Assembly: GCA_937897985.1 (NCBI GenBank)
Contig: CALCBD010000010.1
Location: forward strand, 1 to 64,000
Direction: 5' to 3'
From: an uncultured Paludibacter sp.
Lineage (GTDB): Bacteria > Bacteroidota > Bacteroidia > Bacteroidales > Paludibacteraceae
Length of the DNA stretch: 64,000 nucleotides
Below, piece after piece: positions 44,833 through 54,336 of the stretch. Position 1 is the stretch's first letter. Every line of letters starts with the position of its first letter. The notes beneath the pieces were generated by a model. It worked only from the letters and a program-made list of their open reading frames with translations, ran no database searches and was not told the DNA's origin. The position numbers and the translations under genes are program-made.

Positions 44833-45606
44833 ATGAAAACAAAAAACGAAATAGTTGAAAATTGGTTACCCAGATACACAAAAAGACCTCTCGAAGAATT
44901 TGGTGAATATATATTACTCACCAACTTTAATAATTATGTCGAATTATTTGCTGAATGGTACAATGTACCTGTATTAGGCAGGGATGGCTCTATGCCTAAC
45001 GCTTCGGCCGAGGGTATTACCATCATTAACTTCGGAATGGGAAGCCCGAATGCTGCGCTTATTATGGATGTGCTTACCGCCATTCAGCCCAAAGCAGTGC
45101 TTTTTCTTGGAAAATGCGGAGGATTGAGAGATAAAAACGACATAGGCGATTATATTCTTCCGAGCGCGGCAATTCGTGGAGAGGGTACTTCAAACGATTA
45201 TTTTCCACCCGAAATACCGGCTTTACCTGCATTTAGTCTGCAGCGTGCTGTTTCGTCCAACATTCGCGACTTTGGCAAAGATTACTGGACGGGAACTGTT
45301 TATACCACAAACCGCAGAGTATGGGAGCACGATGATAAATTCAAGGATTATCTCCGCTCTACGCGCGCCATTGCAATCGATATGGAAACAGCAACTCTAT
45401 TTTCGGTCGCTTTTCACAATGGCATTTCTATAGGTGCATTATTGCTGGTTTCGGATATGCCTCTCAGAGCTGACGGTATTAAAACAGCTGAAAGTGATAA
45501 AAAAGTGACAGCCAATTTCGTTGAGGAGCATATTAAAATTGGTGTGAAATCTTTGTCATCGTTGATGCACAATAGTAAGACGATTAAACATTTAAGGTTT
45601 GAATAG
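44833..45606 (+). CDS. amn: AMP nucleosidase
   Basis: The 257-residue protein is the short form of AMP nucleosidase, a phosphorylase-fold enzyme that splits AMP into adenine and ribose 5-phosphate. I start at 44833 (MKTKNEIVENWLPRYTKR); the upstream ATG at 44752 overlaps the divergent gene and adds an unrelated hydrophobic stretch. Family markers are INFGMGSPNAAL, FLGKCGGL, and the late AIDMETATLFSVAF with LLVSDMPL. It acts in purine salvage in the cytoplasm. holA follows 54 bases later. Confidence 0.9.
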   Translation: MKTKNEIVENWLPRYTKRPLEEFGEYILLTNFNNYVELFAEWYNVPVLGRDGSMPNASAEGITIINFGMGSPNAALIMDVLTAIQPKAVLFLGKCGGLRDKNDIGDYILPSAAIRGEGTSNDYFPPEIPALPAFSLQRAVSSNIRDFGKDYWTGTVYTTNRRVWEHDDKFKDYLRSTRAIAIDMETATLFSVAFHNGISIGALLLVSDMPLRADGIKTAESDKKVTANFVEEHIKIGVKSLSSLMHNSKTIKHLRFE

Positions 45607-45660
45607 TTGATTAACGGCATCCCGAAAAAATACTATATGTTTCAAAGTTTATAAGTTGAT

Positions 45661-46677
45661 ATGGCAAAACAGGGAATCTCATTTGATCAGATAATAAGCG
45701 ATTTACGACGACAATCTTATGCTCCGGTCTATTTATTGATGGGAGAGGAGGCTTATTATATAGATCAAATTTCCGATTTTATTCAGAATAACGTTCTCGA
45801 TGAGAGTCAGCAGGAATTCGATTTGACTGTGTTTTACGGGAAAGACACAGAAATGACAACGATAATCAACGCCGCAAAACGTTATCCGATGATGTCGCCC
45901 TATCAAATTGTGATAGTGAAAGAGGCACAATTGATAAAGGATTGGGAGCCATTGCAATACTATGTAAATAACCCATCAGGGTCGACCATACTGGTATTTG
46001 GTTATAAATACGGTACGCCGGATAAACGAAAAAAATGGGTACTCGATATCTCAAAAAACGGAGTAGTTTTCGAATCACAAAAACTGCGTGATTATGAAAT
46101 GGGCCCCTGGATCAGTCAATATGCAAAATCGAAAAATGTAACAGTCGATGAAAAAGCTATTGTTATGTTAACCGAATTTCTGGGGACTGATCTGAGTAAG
46201 ATGGCCAACGAATTAGACAAATTATTGCTCACTAAACCTGCGAATACCAACCGTATTACACCGGAACATGTTGAGAAAAATATAGGTATAAGCAAGGATT
46301 TTAATATTTTTGAACTGCAGGCAGCTCTCATCAATAAGGATGTGTTAAAAGCCAACCGAATTATTCGCTATTTTGCTGATAATAAGAAAAATAATCCAAT
46401 GTTGGTTGTTCTTGCGCAATTGTTCAGTTTTTTCAGTAATCTGATGATGTATCATTATTTATCTGATAAAAGTCAGGCAGTAGTTGCTTCCGAATTAAAA
46501 ATCAATCAATATTTTGTTAAAGATTACGAAAAGGCTTCAAAAAGTTTCGGACCCTGGAAAACCATGAATATTATTTCGTGGATTCGTGAAACAGATGCAA
46601 GAGGAAAAGGAATTGAGAGCAATAATATTGATGAAGTTGATTTAATGAAAGAGTTGATATATAAGATATTGCACTGA
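45661..46677 (+). CDS. holA: DNA polymerase III delta subunit
   Basis: The 338-residue protein matches the clamp-loader delta subunit: N-terminal PVYLLMGEEAYYIDQI region, SGSTILVFGYKY, and the C-terminal helical domain (NPMLVVLAQLFSFFSNLMMY). Delta opens the sliding clamp for loading. It is the last gene before a strong terminator. Neighbours amn and the HsdR-N gene have the same order in other Bacteroidota, as I recall. Confidence 0.93.
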   Translation: MAKQGISFDQIISDLRRQSYAPVYLLMGEEAYYIDQISDFIQNNVLDESQQEFDLTVFYGKDTEMTTIINAAKRYPMMSPYQIVIVKEAQLIKDWEPLQYYVNNPSGSTILVFGYKYGTPDKRKKWVLDISKNGVVFESQKLRDYEMGPWISQYAKSKNVTVDEKAIVMLTEFLGTDLSKMANELDKLLLTKPANTNRITPEHVEKNIGISKDFNIFELQAALINKDVLKANRIIRYFADNKKNNPMLVVLAQLFSFFSNLMMYHYLSDKSQAVVASELKINQYFVKDYEKASKSFGPWKTMNIISWIRETDARGKGIESNNIDEVDLMKELIYKILH

Positions 46678-46725
46678 TAAAAATACAAGATATATCAATT
46701 ATCCAAAAAGTAACTGAATATAAAA

Positions 46726-46758
46726 AATAATACTACAGCTGTAGTATTATTTTTTTTT
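46726..46758 (+). terminator. Intrinsic terminator of holA, perfect palindrome
   Basis: A 26-base perfect palindrome (46726-46751, centred on CAGCTG) is followed by T residues to 46758. Confidence 0.9.
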
Positions 46759-47282
46759 GTAAAAAAATCTGAGTTTACATCTCGTGAAAAAAGTAAATTT
46801 CTTTATTTTTTTCATTTGTAAGAATTCCCGCAAATTAAATCTTCGGTTTTATTCTTCAATTTCGAAGAAAAAAAAATGTATATCCGTGCCGTAAAATTTC
46901 AAAATACCCGAATTTATATCCATTTTATTTTATGTTAACATTTTTTATGAAATTATATTTGAAAAATAATTTCACAAATAATTTATAATCAGATATTTAG
47001 TTCGATATTACTGTTTCTCCGATTTTTTAAAAATAGTCTATTAAATATTTATATTGTAAAAAAAAATAGTATATTTAAATATAAGTAGTTGATAATCAAT
47101 TGAAATTTGAAATTAAAATTTATACTACAATACCTGAATTTGTATTTGTAATATTAGTTGAAATAAATTTTTCAAACCATGTTGAATTAAATACTATGAA
47201 GTGTAGCATTAATTCCAAAATTTTTTTAACGATTTTTTCAAATTTATTTTCAGTTACAAAATAAACTAAAGTGTAAAAGAGT
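46759..47282. other. Very AT-rich leader region of the kinase cluster
   Basis: About 520 bases with extreme A+T content, long A/T runs and no open frame of plausible composition. It separates the holA terminator from the first kinase gene and should contain that operon's promoter. No TTTG/TAnnTTTG pair or -24/-12 element stood out. Its bendable A-tracts could bind HU-like or regulatory proteins. Confidence 0.45.
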
Positions 47283-49931
47283 ATGATGACAGAAAATTTT
47301 AGCAGAGAGAATTCAAATGCAGATGAAAGAAATCTTTTACGAAGTAAAATTGATTGTATACCGGTTTCGGTTTATTTCAATGATATGGAAAGCACGAAAA
47401 TGCCGGTTAATGCACAGGAACTGATTCAGCCCGGAACCACCACCGAAAATCTGGAACAGGGTAAATCAGACAGTAATTTTTCGGGCGGGAATACCCTGAA
47501 GGAAACGTTGACCGGGAATCAAAAAGAATTTGAAAAAGATAAAATATACGACATGGCTGGCATGAGTGAAAATAAGGAACAAAAAAAATATAATGAGCAA
47601 TTGGAGGTATTTTATCATCTTTTCGACTACCTGTCGGATGCAATTTATATTATGAAAGAGGACGGTCGAATGTTTTTTATCAACAGGGAAGCCGCCGGAA
47701 GACTTGGAATTGAACAATCTGGAATTTCACAATTCACGATCTTTGATATCGACAATACATATAAAAATCCTGAAGAATGGAGAAATTTCATAGCTTTTTT
47801 GAAGGATAAAAAAGAAATAACCATAGAAAGAACAACCAATGATCCGATAAGGAATGAATCGTTCCCGGTTGAAGTAAGAACCAAATTTATTGAAATTAAT
47901 GATAACAGATATATTGTTACTACATCGCGTGATATTACAGTCAGAAAAAAATATGAGTCGGAAATGAAGCTCAGTTATGAAAGGCTGAATGAGCTGTCAA
48001 TTCAGTCGAAGACTTATGCCTGGGAAATAAATGAAGATGGTTTATTCACCTATATGAGCCCGATAGTAGAAAATGTTATGGGATTTAAGGTATCCGAGAT
48101 AGTGAATAAAATGTATTATTATGACTTGCTGGCTCCTCAAAATTTTGTTAAAGTGACAAAAGAAGCTCAGCAAATCATTGAATCAAGACAGTCGGTAATT
48201 AATTATGAGAAAATAGGAATAACCAAAAACAACAGGGAAATCTGGCTTTCGACAAATTGTTCGCCGATGTACGATGAGCGGGGCAGGTTTTTGGGATACA
48301 GAGGGAGCGATACAGATATAACCCAACACAAAGAACTTTTAAAAACCCTGGAAACAGCCCGAATCAATGCTGAAAAATCGGCTAAAGCCAAAGAGTTGTT
48401 CCTGACTAATATGAGTCATGAAATACGTACTCCGCTCAATGTTATTATCGGGATGATCCGGGAAATCGGAAAAGAACAGTTGTCGAAAAATCAGCAAAAT
48501 TATCTGAAATTTGCTGAATCTTCGGCTTATCATCTGCTTTCCATCATCAATAATGTACTGGATATGTCGAAAATTGAAGCCGGTGAATTTCAGTTGGATA
48601 TAAAAGATTTCAGTATGTCGGCTGTGTTAAGTAATGTCAGAAGTATTTTAAGTTCAAGAGCAAGTGGTAAAAAGATAAATTTTGAAGTTAACAGTTCCGA
48701 TAAAATTGCCAGGGCTTTGAGGGGTGATTCTCTTCGGTTGAGTCAGGTTTTGATAAATTTGCTGGGCAATTCAATAAAATTTACTGATCAGGGTTTTGTA
48801 AATCTGTCGGTATCGATAGTTGAAAATGAGTCTGATTATCAACGTTTGAGATTTGAAATTTCAGATACCGGTATTGGTATGAGTGAAGAATTTTTACAAA
48901 ATATATTTAAAAAATTCACTCAGGAAAATGATCAGTCGAACCGAAATCATGAAGGAACCGGTTTGGGAATGAGTATATCGAGAGAAATTGTTGAAATGAT
49001 GGGCGGAGAAATCCGGATTACAAGTAAAAAAGGCATTGGAACGACCATTCAATTCGAAATTATTTTCCCTTATGGTATTGAAGATAAATTGATTCAGATA
49101 GATAAATCCACACATAATTATGATATTTCGGGAACGAGGGTTTTAATCGTCGAAGACAATGAAATGAACCGATTTATCGCACATCAGAGTTTAATGCAGG
49201 CGAAATGTGTAATTGATGAAGCTGATAATGGTAAAAACGCGATTGAAAAGCTGAAAACCACACAATATGATATAATACTAATGGATATTCAAATGCCTGA
49301 AATGGACGGAATAGAGGCAACAAAAATTATCCGGAATATAATGAATATAAAAACACCGGTTATTGCCCTTACTGCCAATGCATTCAAACACGATATAGAT
49401 TTATATCTGAAAATAGGCATGAATGATTTTCTGATCAAACCATATAAAGAAGAAGAATTATTTTCAAAGATAGAAACGAATTGCAGATTTAATAAACATG
49501 ATAACTTAATGAAAAACAATGATTTAGAATTAAATATAACTGACAGGATGAAAAGTAATCAGGTGGATGAATCAGACAAAATCCCATTATATAACATTTC
49601 ACAGTTACAGGTAATTGCAAATGGTGATGCTAAATTTGTGGATAAAATGCTTGATATTTTCGAGAATTTGGCTTCTGACACAATTTCGCAGATGTCAACA
49701 GCACTTACAAACAACGATATCGATTCAATTAAACATTTGGCACATAAAATAAAGCCGAGTCTGGATAATATGAACGTAAAAATAATACATGATGAAATAA
49801 GAGCACTTGAAGATTTTAATATTCTTGTTAATTGTCCTGAAAATTTAAAAAAAATGGTTATATTTGTTGAGGAAATTTTGTCAAAAATTGTATTGGATTT
49901 ACAAAATAGAAGGCATTTAATTTTAAGTTAA
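47283..49931 (+). CDS. Hybrid sensor histidine kinase with two PAS domains, receiver and HPt
   Basis: The 882-residue protein has no membrane helix or signal peptide. After an unrecognised N-terminal region (about 1-100), PAS domains lie near 105-220 and 235-350. A HisKA domain follows with phospho-acceptor His379 (MSHEIRTPLN), then an HATPase_c domain (NSIKFT, DTGIGM, GTGLGMS). A receiver has Asp668 (MDIQMPEMDG) and Lys in LIKPY, and an HPt domain has His821 (AHKIKPSLDN). All catalytic boxes are intact, so it can run a complete His-Asp-His relay. Its input is probably a soluble ligand or cofactor in PAS. It opens the regulatory cluster; the next kinase begins 22 bases later. Confidence 0.9.
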   Translation: MMTENFSRENSNADERNLLRSKIDCIPVSVYFNDMESTKMPVNAQELIQPGTTTENLEQGKSDSNFSGGNTLKETLTGNQKEFEKDKIYDMAGMSENKEQKKYNEQLEVFYHLFDYLSDAIYIMKEDGRMFFINREAAGRLGIEQSGISQFTIFDIDNTYKNPEEWRNFIAFLKDKKEITIERTTNDPIRNESFPVEVRTKFIEINDNRYIVTTSRDITVRKKYESEMKLSYERLNELSIQSKTYAWEINEDGLFTYMSPIVENVMGFKVSEIVNKMYYYDLLAPQNFVKVTKEAQQIIESRQSVINYEKIGITKNNREIWLSTNCSPMYDERGRFLGYRGSDTDITQHKELLKTLETARINAEKSAKAKELFLTNMSHEIRTPLNVIIGMIREIGKEQLSKNQQNYLKFAESSAYHLLSIINNVLDMSKIEAGEFQLDIKDFSMSAVLSNVRSILSSRASGKKINFEVNSSDKIARALRGDSLRLSQVLINLLGNSIKFTDQGFVNLSVSIVENESDYQRLRFEISDTGIGMSEEFLQNIFKKFTQENDQSNRNHEGTGLGMSISREIVEMMGGEIRITSKKGIGTTIQFEIIFPYGIEDKLIQIDKSTHNYDISGTRVLIVEDNEMNRFIAHQSLMQAKCVIDEADNGKNAIEKLKTTQYDIILMDIQMPEMDGIEATKIIRNIMNIKTPVIALTANAFKHDIDLYLKIGMNDFLIKPYKEEELFSKIETNCRFNKHDNLMKNNDLELNITDRMKSNQVDESDKIPLYNISQLQVIANGDAKFVDKMLDIFENLASDTISQMSTALTNNDIDSIKHLAHKIKPSLDNMNVKIIHDEIRALEDFNILVNCPENLKKMVIFVEEILSKIVLDLQNRRHLILS

Positions 49932-49953
49932 ACATCACTTAAATTGATCTTTT

Positions 49954-52900
49954 ATGCACATAAGCCACATTACATTAAGCTATTTTTTTATTAGTTCGGC
50001 TATTTTTTCGGTGTTTTTATCCTTTATAGCTTTTCTGAATAAAAAAAATCCGGCCAATAAATCATTAAGTTTATTGTTGGTTTTAGTAAGCATTTGGTCA
50101 TTATTTTATGGTTTTGAACTGTTGTGTGATAATTATAACCTTTTGCATGACCTGCTTTCGATTCAATATATCGGGATTTCCGCTATACCTGTACTGCTTT
50201 TGGTCTTTGTTTCCAGATATTCTGAAAGAGATCACTGGATAAACAAAAGAAATCTGCTTATCTTAATGATTATCCCGGTTATTACCTTTATAATGGTTGT
50301 AACCAATGACCTGCACCATCTTTTCTATGCCACAAGTGAGTTAATCAGAAAAGGTGATTTTTCATATCACGAATTCAGCAAGGGGCCATTTTACTTTTTA
50401 CATCTTATATATTCCTACAGTATAATTTTATTTGCTATATACCTCATCTTTAACACATTTCTGAGTGTATCACATGAAAACAGAATGAGGGTTCTTTTTA
50501 TTTTGTTCAGTGCGGTTATTCCCTGTATATTTTCACTTTTTTACATATTTGGTTTTAAGCCTGAAGGAAATATTGACTTAACTCCCGTTGGTTTTTTAAT
50601 GATGGGTTTACTGCTGACAGTAGGTACTTTTAATAAAGGCTTACTTAATATTAAGCCAATTGTGTTAAGTTCAATTTACAAGAGTATACCGGATGCAATT
50701 CTGGTTGTTGATACGAATGGTATCGTTATAAGTTCCAACCCTAAGGCTATTGAAATGATGCAGAAGGGTTTGCTTGACGATGAAAAAATTCAAAAAATTA
50801 TAAATTCAAAAGAATTTGTACTGAATCACGAAAATAATTCGATGTTTATTGAAATAGAATTACTTACCAAAACATTCAGAATTGAAAAAACAGAAATAAC
50901 CAATCAGTATAAGAAGTTAATCGGTACGATGTTTTTCATCATTGAGATTACTCAGGAAAAACAATTTCAGGATGCGTTAAAGAAAAGTGAAGAACAATAC
51001 CGGATTTTATTTGATAATGCTCAGGAAGGTATAGTAGTGATTCAGGAAAAGAGATTTGTCTTTTTTAATCCTATGTTGCTGAAAATGACCGGATATGATG
51101 AAAATGAGCTTTTAAACATGCATTATAGCGAATTGATTTTCGCCGAAGATATACCCTTTATAGAAAATAATTATAATTCTTTAGCCTCAGGCGAAAAAAT
51201 TGAAAAAAAATTAGAGTTCAGACTGAAGGGTAAATTTGACAATTTGTGCTGGGTGGAATTCAGTTCGGTTTTGATTGAGTGGAATGATAAACCTGCCGGA
51301 TTACTGTTTGTCAATAATATCAACGAACAAAAACAAGCTGAACAACTGAAGGAGTTATTAATCTCAATTTCAAATACTTATATTAATGCTCCAATCGAAA
51401 GTTTTGATACAACCATTAATGATTCTTTACGTGAAATCGGAATGTTTGTAAATTCTGACAGGTCATATATTTTCGAATACGAATGGGAAAAAAATATCTG
51501 TGTCAACACCTACGAATGGTGTGCCGAAGGAATATCGTCAGAAATAAATAATTTAAAGGAGGTGCCTTTGAATCAAATGACTTCCTGGATAGAATCACAT
51601 AAAAACAAACGTCCGTTGTTTATCGAAAATGTGTCGTTGCTCAATGATGAAGATCCAATCAAACAAAATCTTGAACATCAAGATATTAAGAGCCTGGTAA
51701 CTATACCTTTGATAAATGAAGATGAATGTACAGGCTTTGTAGGTTTTGATTCTGTAAGGTTCCTGCATATCTATTCGGAAAAAGAAATGGTATTGCTTGA
51801 AGTGTTTTCGCAGATGATAGTAAACCTGACCAACAGGAAAAAAGCCAATGAATTTATCCAGCAGCAAATCAGAGAACAACAATTAATTAATTTGATTTCA
51901 TCTGAATTTGTAAGTGCTGATTATAAGAACATTGAGTCAAAAATTCAGTTTATGTTAGAAAAAACAGGTGAATTCTTCAATGTCGACAGAAGCTATATTT
52001 TACGATATTACGACGATTCGGAAATAGAAACCAATACCCATGAATGGTGTGCAACTAACATTCATTCCGAAAAAGACTCGATCAATCATGTAAATATGAA
52101 TAATTTCCCCTGGTGGAAAAGACAGGTCACCAAGAAATCAATCATCCATATCGGAAATGTAAGTGAACTACCCGAAGAGGCATCGATTGAAAAGACAGAG
52201 TTGCTGCGTCAGGGGATTAAAACATTGCTTTGCTTTCCTATTCTGAACAATAATACGCTCATCGGATATTATGGTTTTGATGTTGTAAATTCAATACGCA
52301 ACTGGACTAAAAATCAAATTAATCTGATAGAGATTTTATCAAATATTGTGGGCGATGCGCTGATTAAAGTCGAAACAGAAATTGAACTGATTCGTTCGAA
52401 AGAACTGGCAGAAGCAGCCAATAAGGCAAAATCGAATTTTTTGTCGAACATGAGTCACGAAATCAGAACTCCTCTGAATGGCGTTATCGGATTTACCGAA
52501 CTACTCCGCAATACCGAATTAAATAATTCACAGAAAGATTATCTTGAGAATGCCATCACTTCGGCCAATTTATTGTTGGAAGTAATAAGCGACATACTTG
52601 ATTTTTCAAAAATAGAATCGGGTAAAATGGAACTTGAAATCATTAAAACCGATATAATTCAACTGTTTGAAAATGTGACGGATATAATTAAAGTAATGGC
52701 TTCGAAGAAAGGTCTGGAGTTATTACTTTTTATCAAACAGGGAACTCCCCGTTATGCTTATATCGACCCGATCCGTGTTAAACAAATTCTTGTAAATTTA
52801 ATGAGTAACGCTGTGAAATTTACTCATCATGGTGAAATTGAATTAAGCCTCGAATTCGAACAGATAGAAAATCAGAAAGGAATTTTTAAGGTAAAAGTTC

Positions 52901-54336
52901 GTGATACAGGAATAGGTATAAAAAATTCGGACCGCAATAAACTTTTTAAAGCATTTTCACAGGCTGATACTTCAACTACCCGACGCTATGGCGGAACCGG
53001 TCTCGGTCTGATTATTTCCAACTCATTAGTCAGGAAAATGGGTGGTTCAATTGATTTTGAAAGTGAATACGAGAAGGGTAGTGTTTTTAGTTTTAGTATT
53101 GAATGTCAGTTTGAGACGGGCGAAAAGATAGATTTCCCCAAATCTTCAAACATTAAACGTGTGCTCATTGTTGATGATAATGAAAACAACAGGTTTATTC
53201 TGAAACATACACTTAATTATTGGGGAATAGAAACTGTTGATGTTGAAAACGGTATTAATGCGATTGAGCTGTTGAGCTTAAAAAATAAGTTTGACCTGTT
53301 AATCATTGATTATAATATGCCTCATTTGGACGGACTTGAAACGATAGCCCGCATACGTGGAATTATGAAAAATGAACATGCTTGTATCCCGATAATTTTA
53401 TTGCACAGTTCGTCGGATGAAGTTAATTTGAATGCCCGGTCGAAAGAGCTTAAAATCAGGTATCTGCTGACAAAACCGGTAAAACAAAATGAATTGCTTT
53501 TTTATATAAACAACGTATTATGTGATGAAAATTCCGGGGAGGTTGTTCCGGCAAGGAAATTCAATGAGATTATCGCTACGTTGAATTCCAAATCCGACAG
53601 ATTTATCATTTTGATTGTCGAAGATACACTTATGAATATGATTTTAACTTCAAATATGGTCCGGACTATTTTCCCAAATGTGTCTATAATTGAGGCAAAT
53701 AACGGTTTTGAAGCAATTGAAAAATTAAAAGATACCATTCCTGATATTATCCTTATGGATGTGCAAATGCCCGAAATGGATGGACTTGAAGCGACCAGAA
53801 AAATTCGAAATCTCGTAAATTGTTCTGAATTGCCGGTAATAGCTTTAACTGCCGGAGTATCGAAAGAGGAACGAAAATTATGTTACAATTCGGGAATGAA
53901 TGATTTTATATCAAAACCTATTGAACACGAGGAGCTTAAACGGATTTTGAATAAATACCTGACTAAAAAACCCCGGAATAAGGTCAATACTGAAATAAAC
54001 AGCGGATATGGTTTTCAGTCGAAAGAAGTAAGTTTTGATAAGATGAAATTGATACAGAAAATTTCTGACGATCAAACATTAAAATTACTTTTAGAAACAG
54101 CTAAAACCGAATACCCTAAATACATTGAAAACATCGAAAATGCTATTGAATCGGACAACAGCCGGTTAATACTTGCGGAAATTCACAAATTGAAGGGAAG
54201 TGCAATGAACATGGAATTCATTAGAATGAGCGAATACGCAAAAATGATCGAAAGTGAAATTGATGACATGGATTTGGTTAAATATTATTTTAAACTCCTG
54301 AAAAATGATTGGAACGAAATTTCGGGAAGTATTTAA
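49954..54336 (+). CDS. Large hybrid sensor kinase: 7TM input, PAS, GAF, two receivers, HPt
   Basis: This 1460-residue membrane kinase has an N-terminal region of about 220 residues with seven hydrophobic helices, matching the histidine kinase 7TM input module. Two PAS-like domains (about 240-340, 345-465), two GAF domains (about 470-640, 650-810) and a HisKA domain with His835 follow. HATPase_c (NAVKFT, DTGIGI, GTGLGL), receiver 1 with Asp1119 (DYNMPHLDG), receiver 2 with Asp1269 (MDVQMPEMDG) and an HPt domain with His1411 (HKLKGSAMN) complete it. The two GAFs share the motif NT(Y/H)EWCA, as in other hybrid kinases of this type. The product could integrate an outer signal with internal ones. 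It overlaps the next gene by 32 bases. Confidence 0.9.
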   Translation: MHISHITLSYFFISSAIFSVFLSFIAFLNKKNPANKSLSLLLVLVSIWSLFYGFELLCDNYNLLHDLLSIQYIGISAIPVLLLVFVSRYSERDHWINKRNLLILMIIPVITFIMVVTNDLHHLFYATSELIRKGDFSYHEFSKGPFYFLHLIYSYSIILFAIYLIFNTFLSVSHENRMRVLFILFSAVIPCIFSLFYIFGFKPEGNIDLTPVGFLMMGLLLTVGTFNKGLLNIKPIVLSSIYKSIPDAILVVDTNGIVISSNPKAIEMMQKGLLDDEKIQKIINSKEFVLNHENNSMFIEIELLTKTFRIEKTEITNQYKKLIGTMFFIIEITQEKQFQDALKKSEEQYRILFDNAQEGIVVIQEKRFVFFNPMLLKMTGYDENELLNMHYSELIFAEDIPFIENNYNSLASGEKIEKKLEFRLKGKFDNLCWVEFSSVLIEWNDKPAGLLFVNNINEQKQAEQLKELLISISNTYINAPIESFDTTINDSLREIGMFVNSDRSYIFEYEWEKNICVNTYEWCAEGISSEINNLKEVPLNQMTSWIESHKNKRPLFIENVSLLNDEDPIKQNLEHQDIKSLVTIPLINEDECTGFVGFDSVRFLHIYSEKEMVLLEVFSQMIVNLTNRKKANEFIQQQIREQQLINLISSEFVSADYKNIESKIQFMLEKTGEFFNVDRSYILRYYDDSEIETNTHEWCATNIHSEKDSINHVNMNNFPWWKRQVTKKSIIHIGNVSELPEEASIEKTELLRQGIKTLLCFPILNNNTLIGYYGFDVVNSIRNWTKNQINLIEILSNIVGDALIKVETEIELIRSKELAEAANKAKSNFLSNMSHEIRTPLNGVIGFTELLRNTELNNSQKDYLENAITSANLLLEVISDILDFSKIESGKMELEIIKTDIIQLFENVTDIIKVMASKKGLELLLFIKQGTPRYAYIDPIRVKQILVNLMSNAVKFTHHGEIELSLEFEQIENQKGIFKVKVRDTGIGIKNSDRNKLFKAFSQADTSTTRRYGGTGLGLIISNSLVRKMGGSIDFESEYEKGSVFSFSIECQFETGEKIDFPKSSNIKRVLIVDDNENNRFILKHTLNYWGIETVDVENGINAIELLSLKNKFDLLIIDYNMPHLDGLETIARIRGIMKNEHACIPIILLHSSSDEVNLNARSKELKIRYLLTKPVKQNELLFYINNVLCDENSGEVVPARKFNEIIATLNSKSDRFIILIVEDTLMNMILTSNMVRTIFPNVSIIEANNGFEAIEKLKDTIPDIILMDVQMPEMDGLEATRKIRNLVNCSELPVIALTAGVSKEERKLCYNSGMNDFISKPIEHEELKRILNKYLTKKPRNKVNTEINSGYGFQSKEVSFDKMKLIQKISDDQTLKLLLETAKTEYPKYIENIENAIESDNSRLILAEIHKLKGSAMNMEFIRMSEYAKMIESEIDDMDLVKYYFKLLKNDWNEISGSI

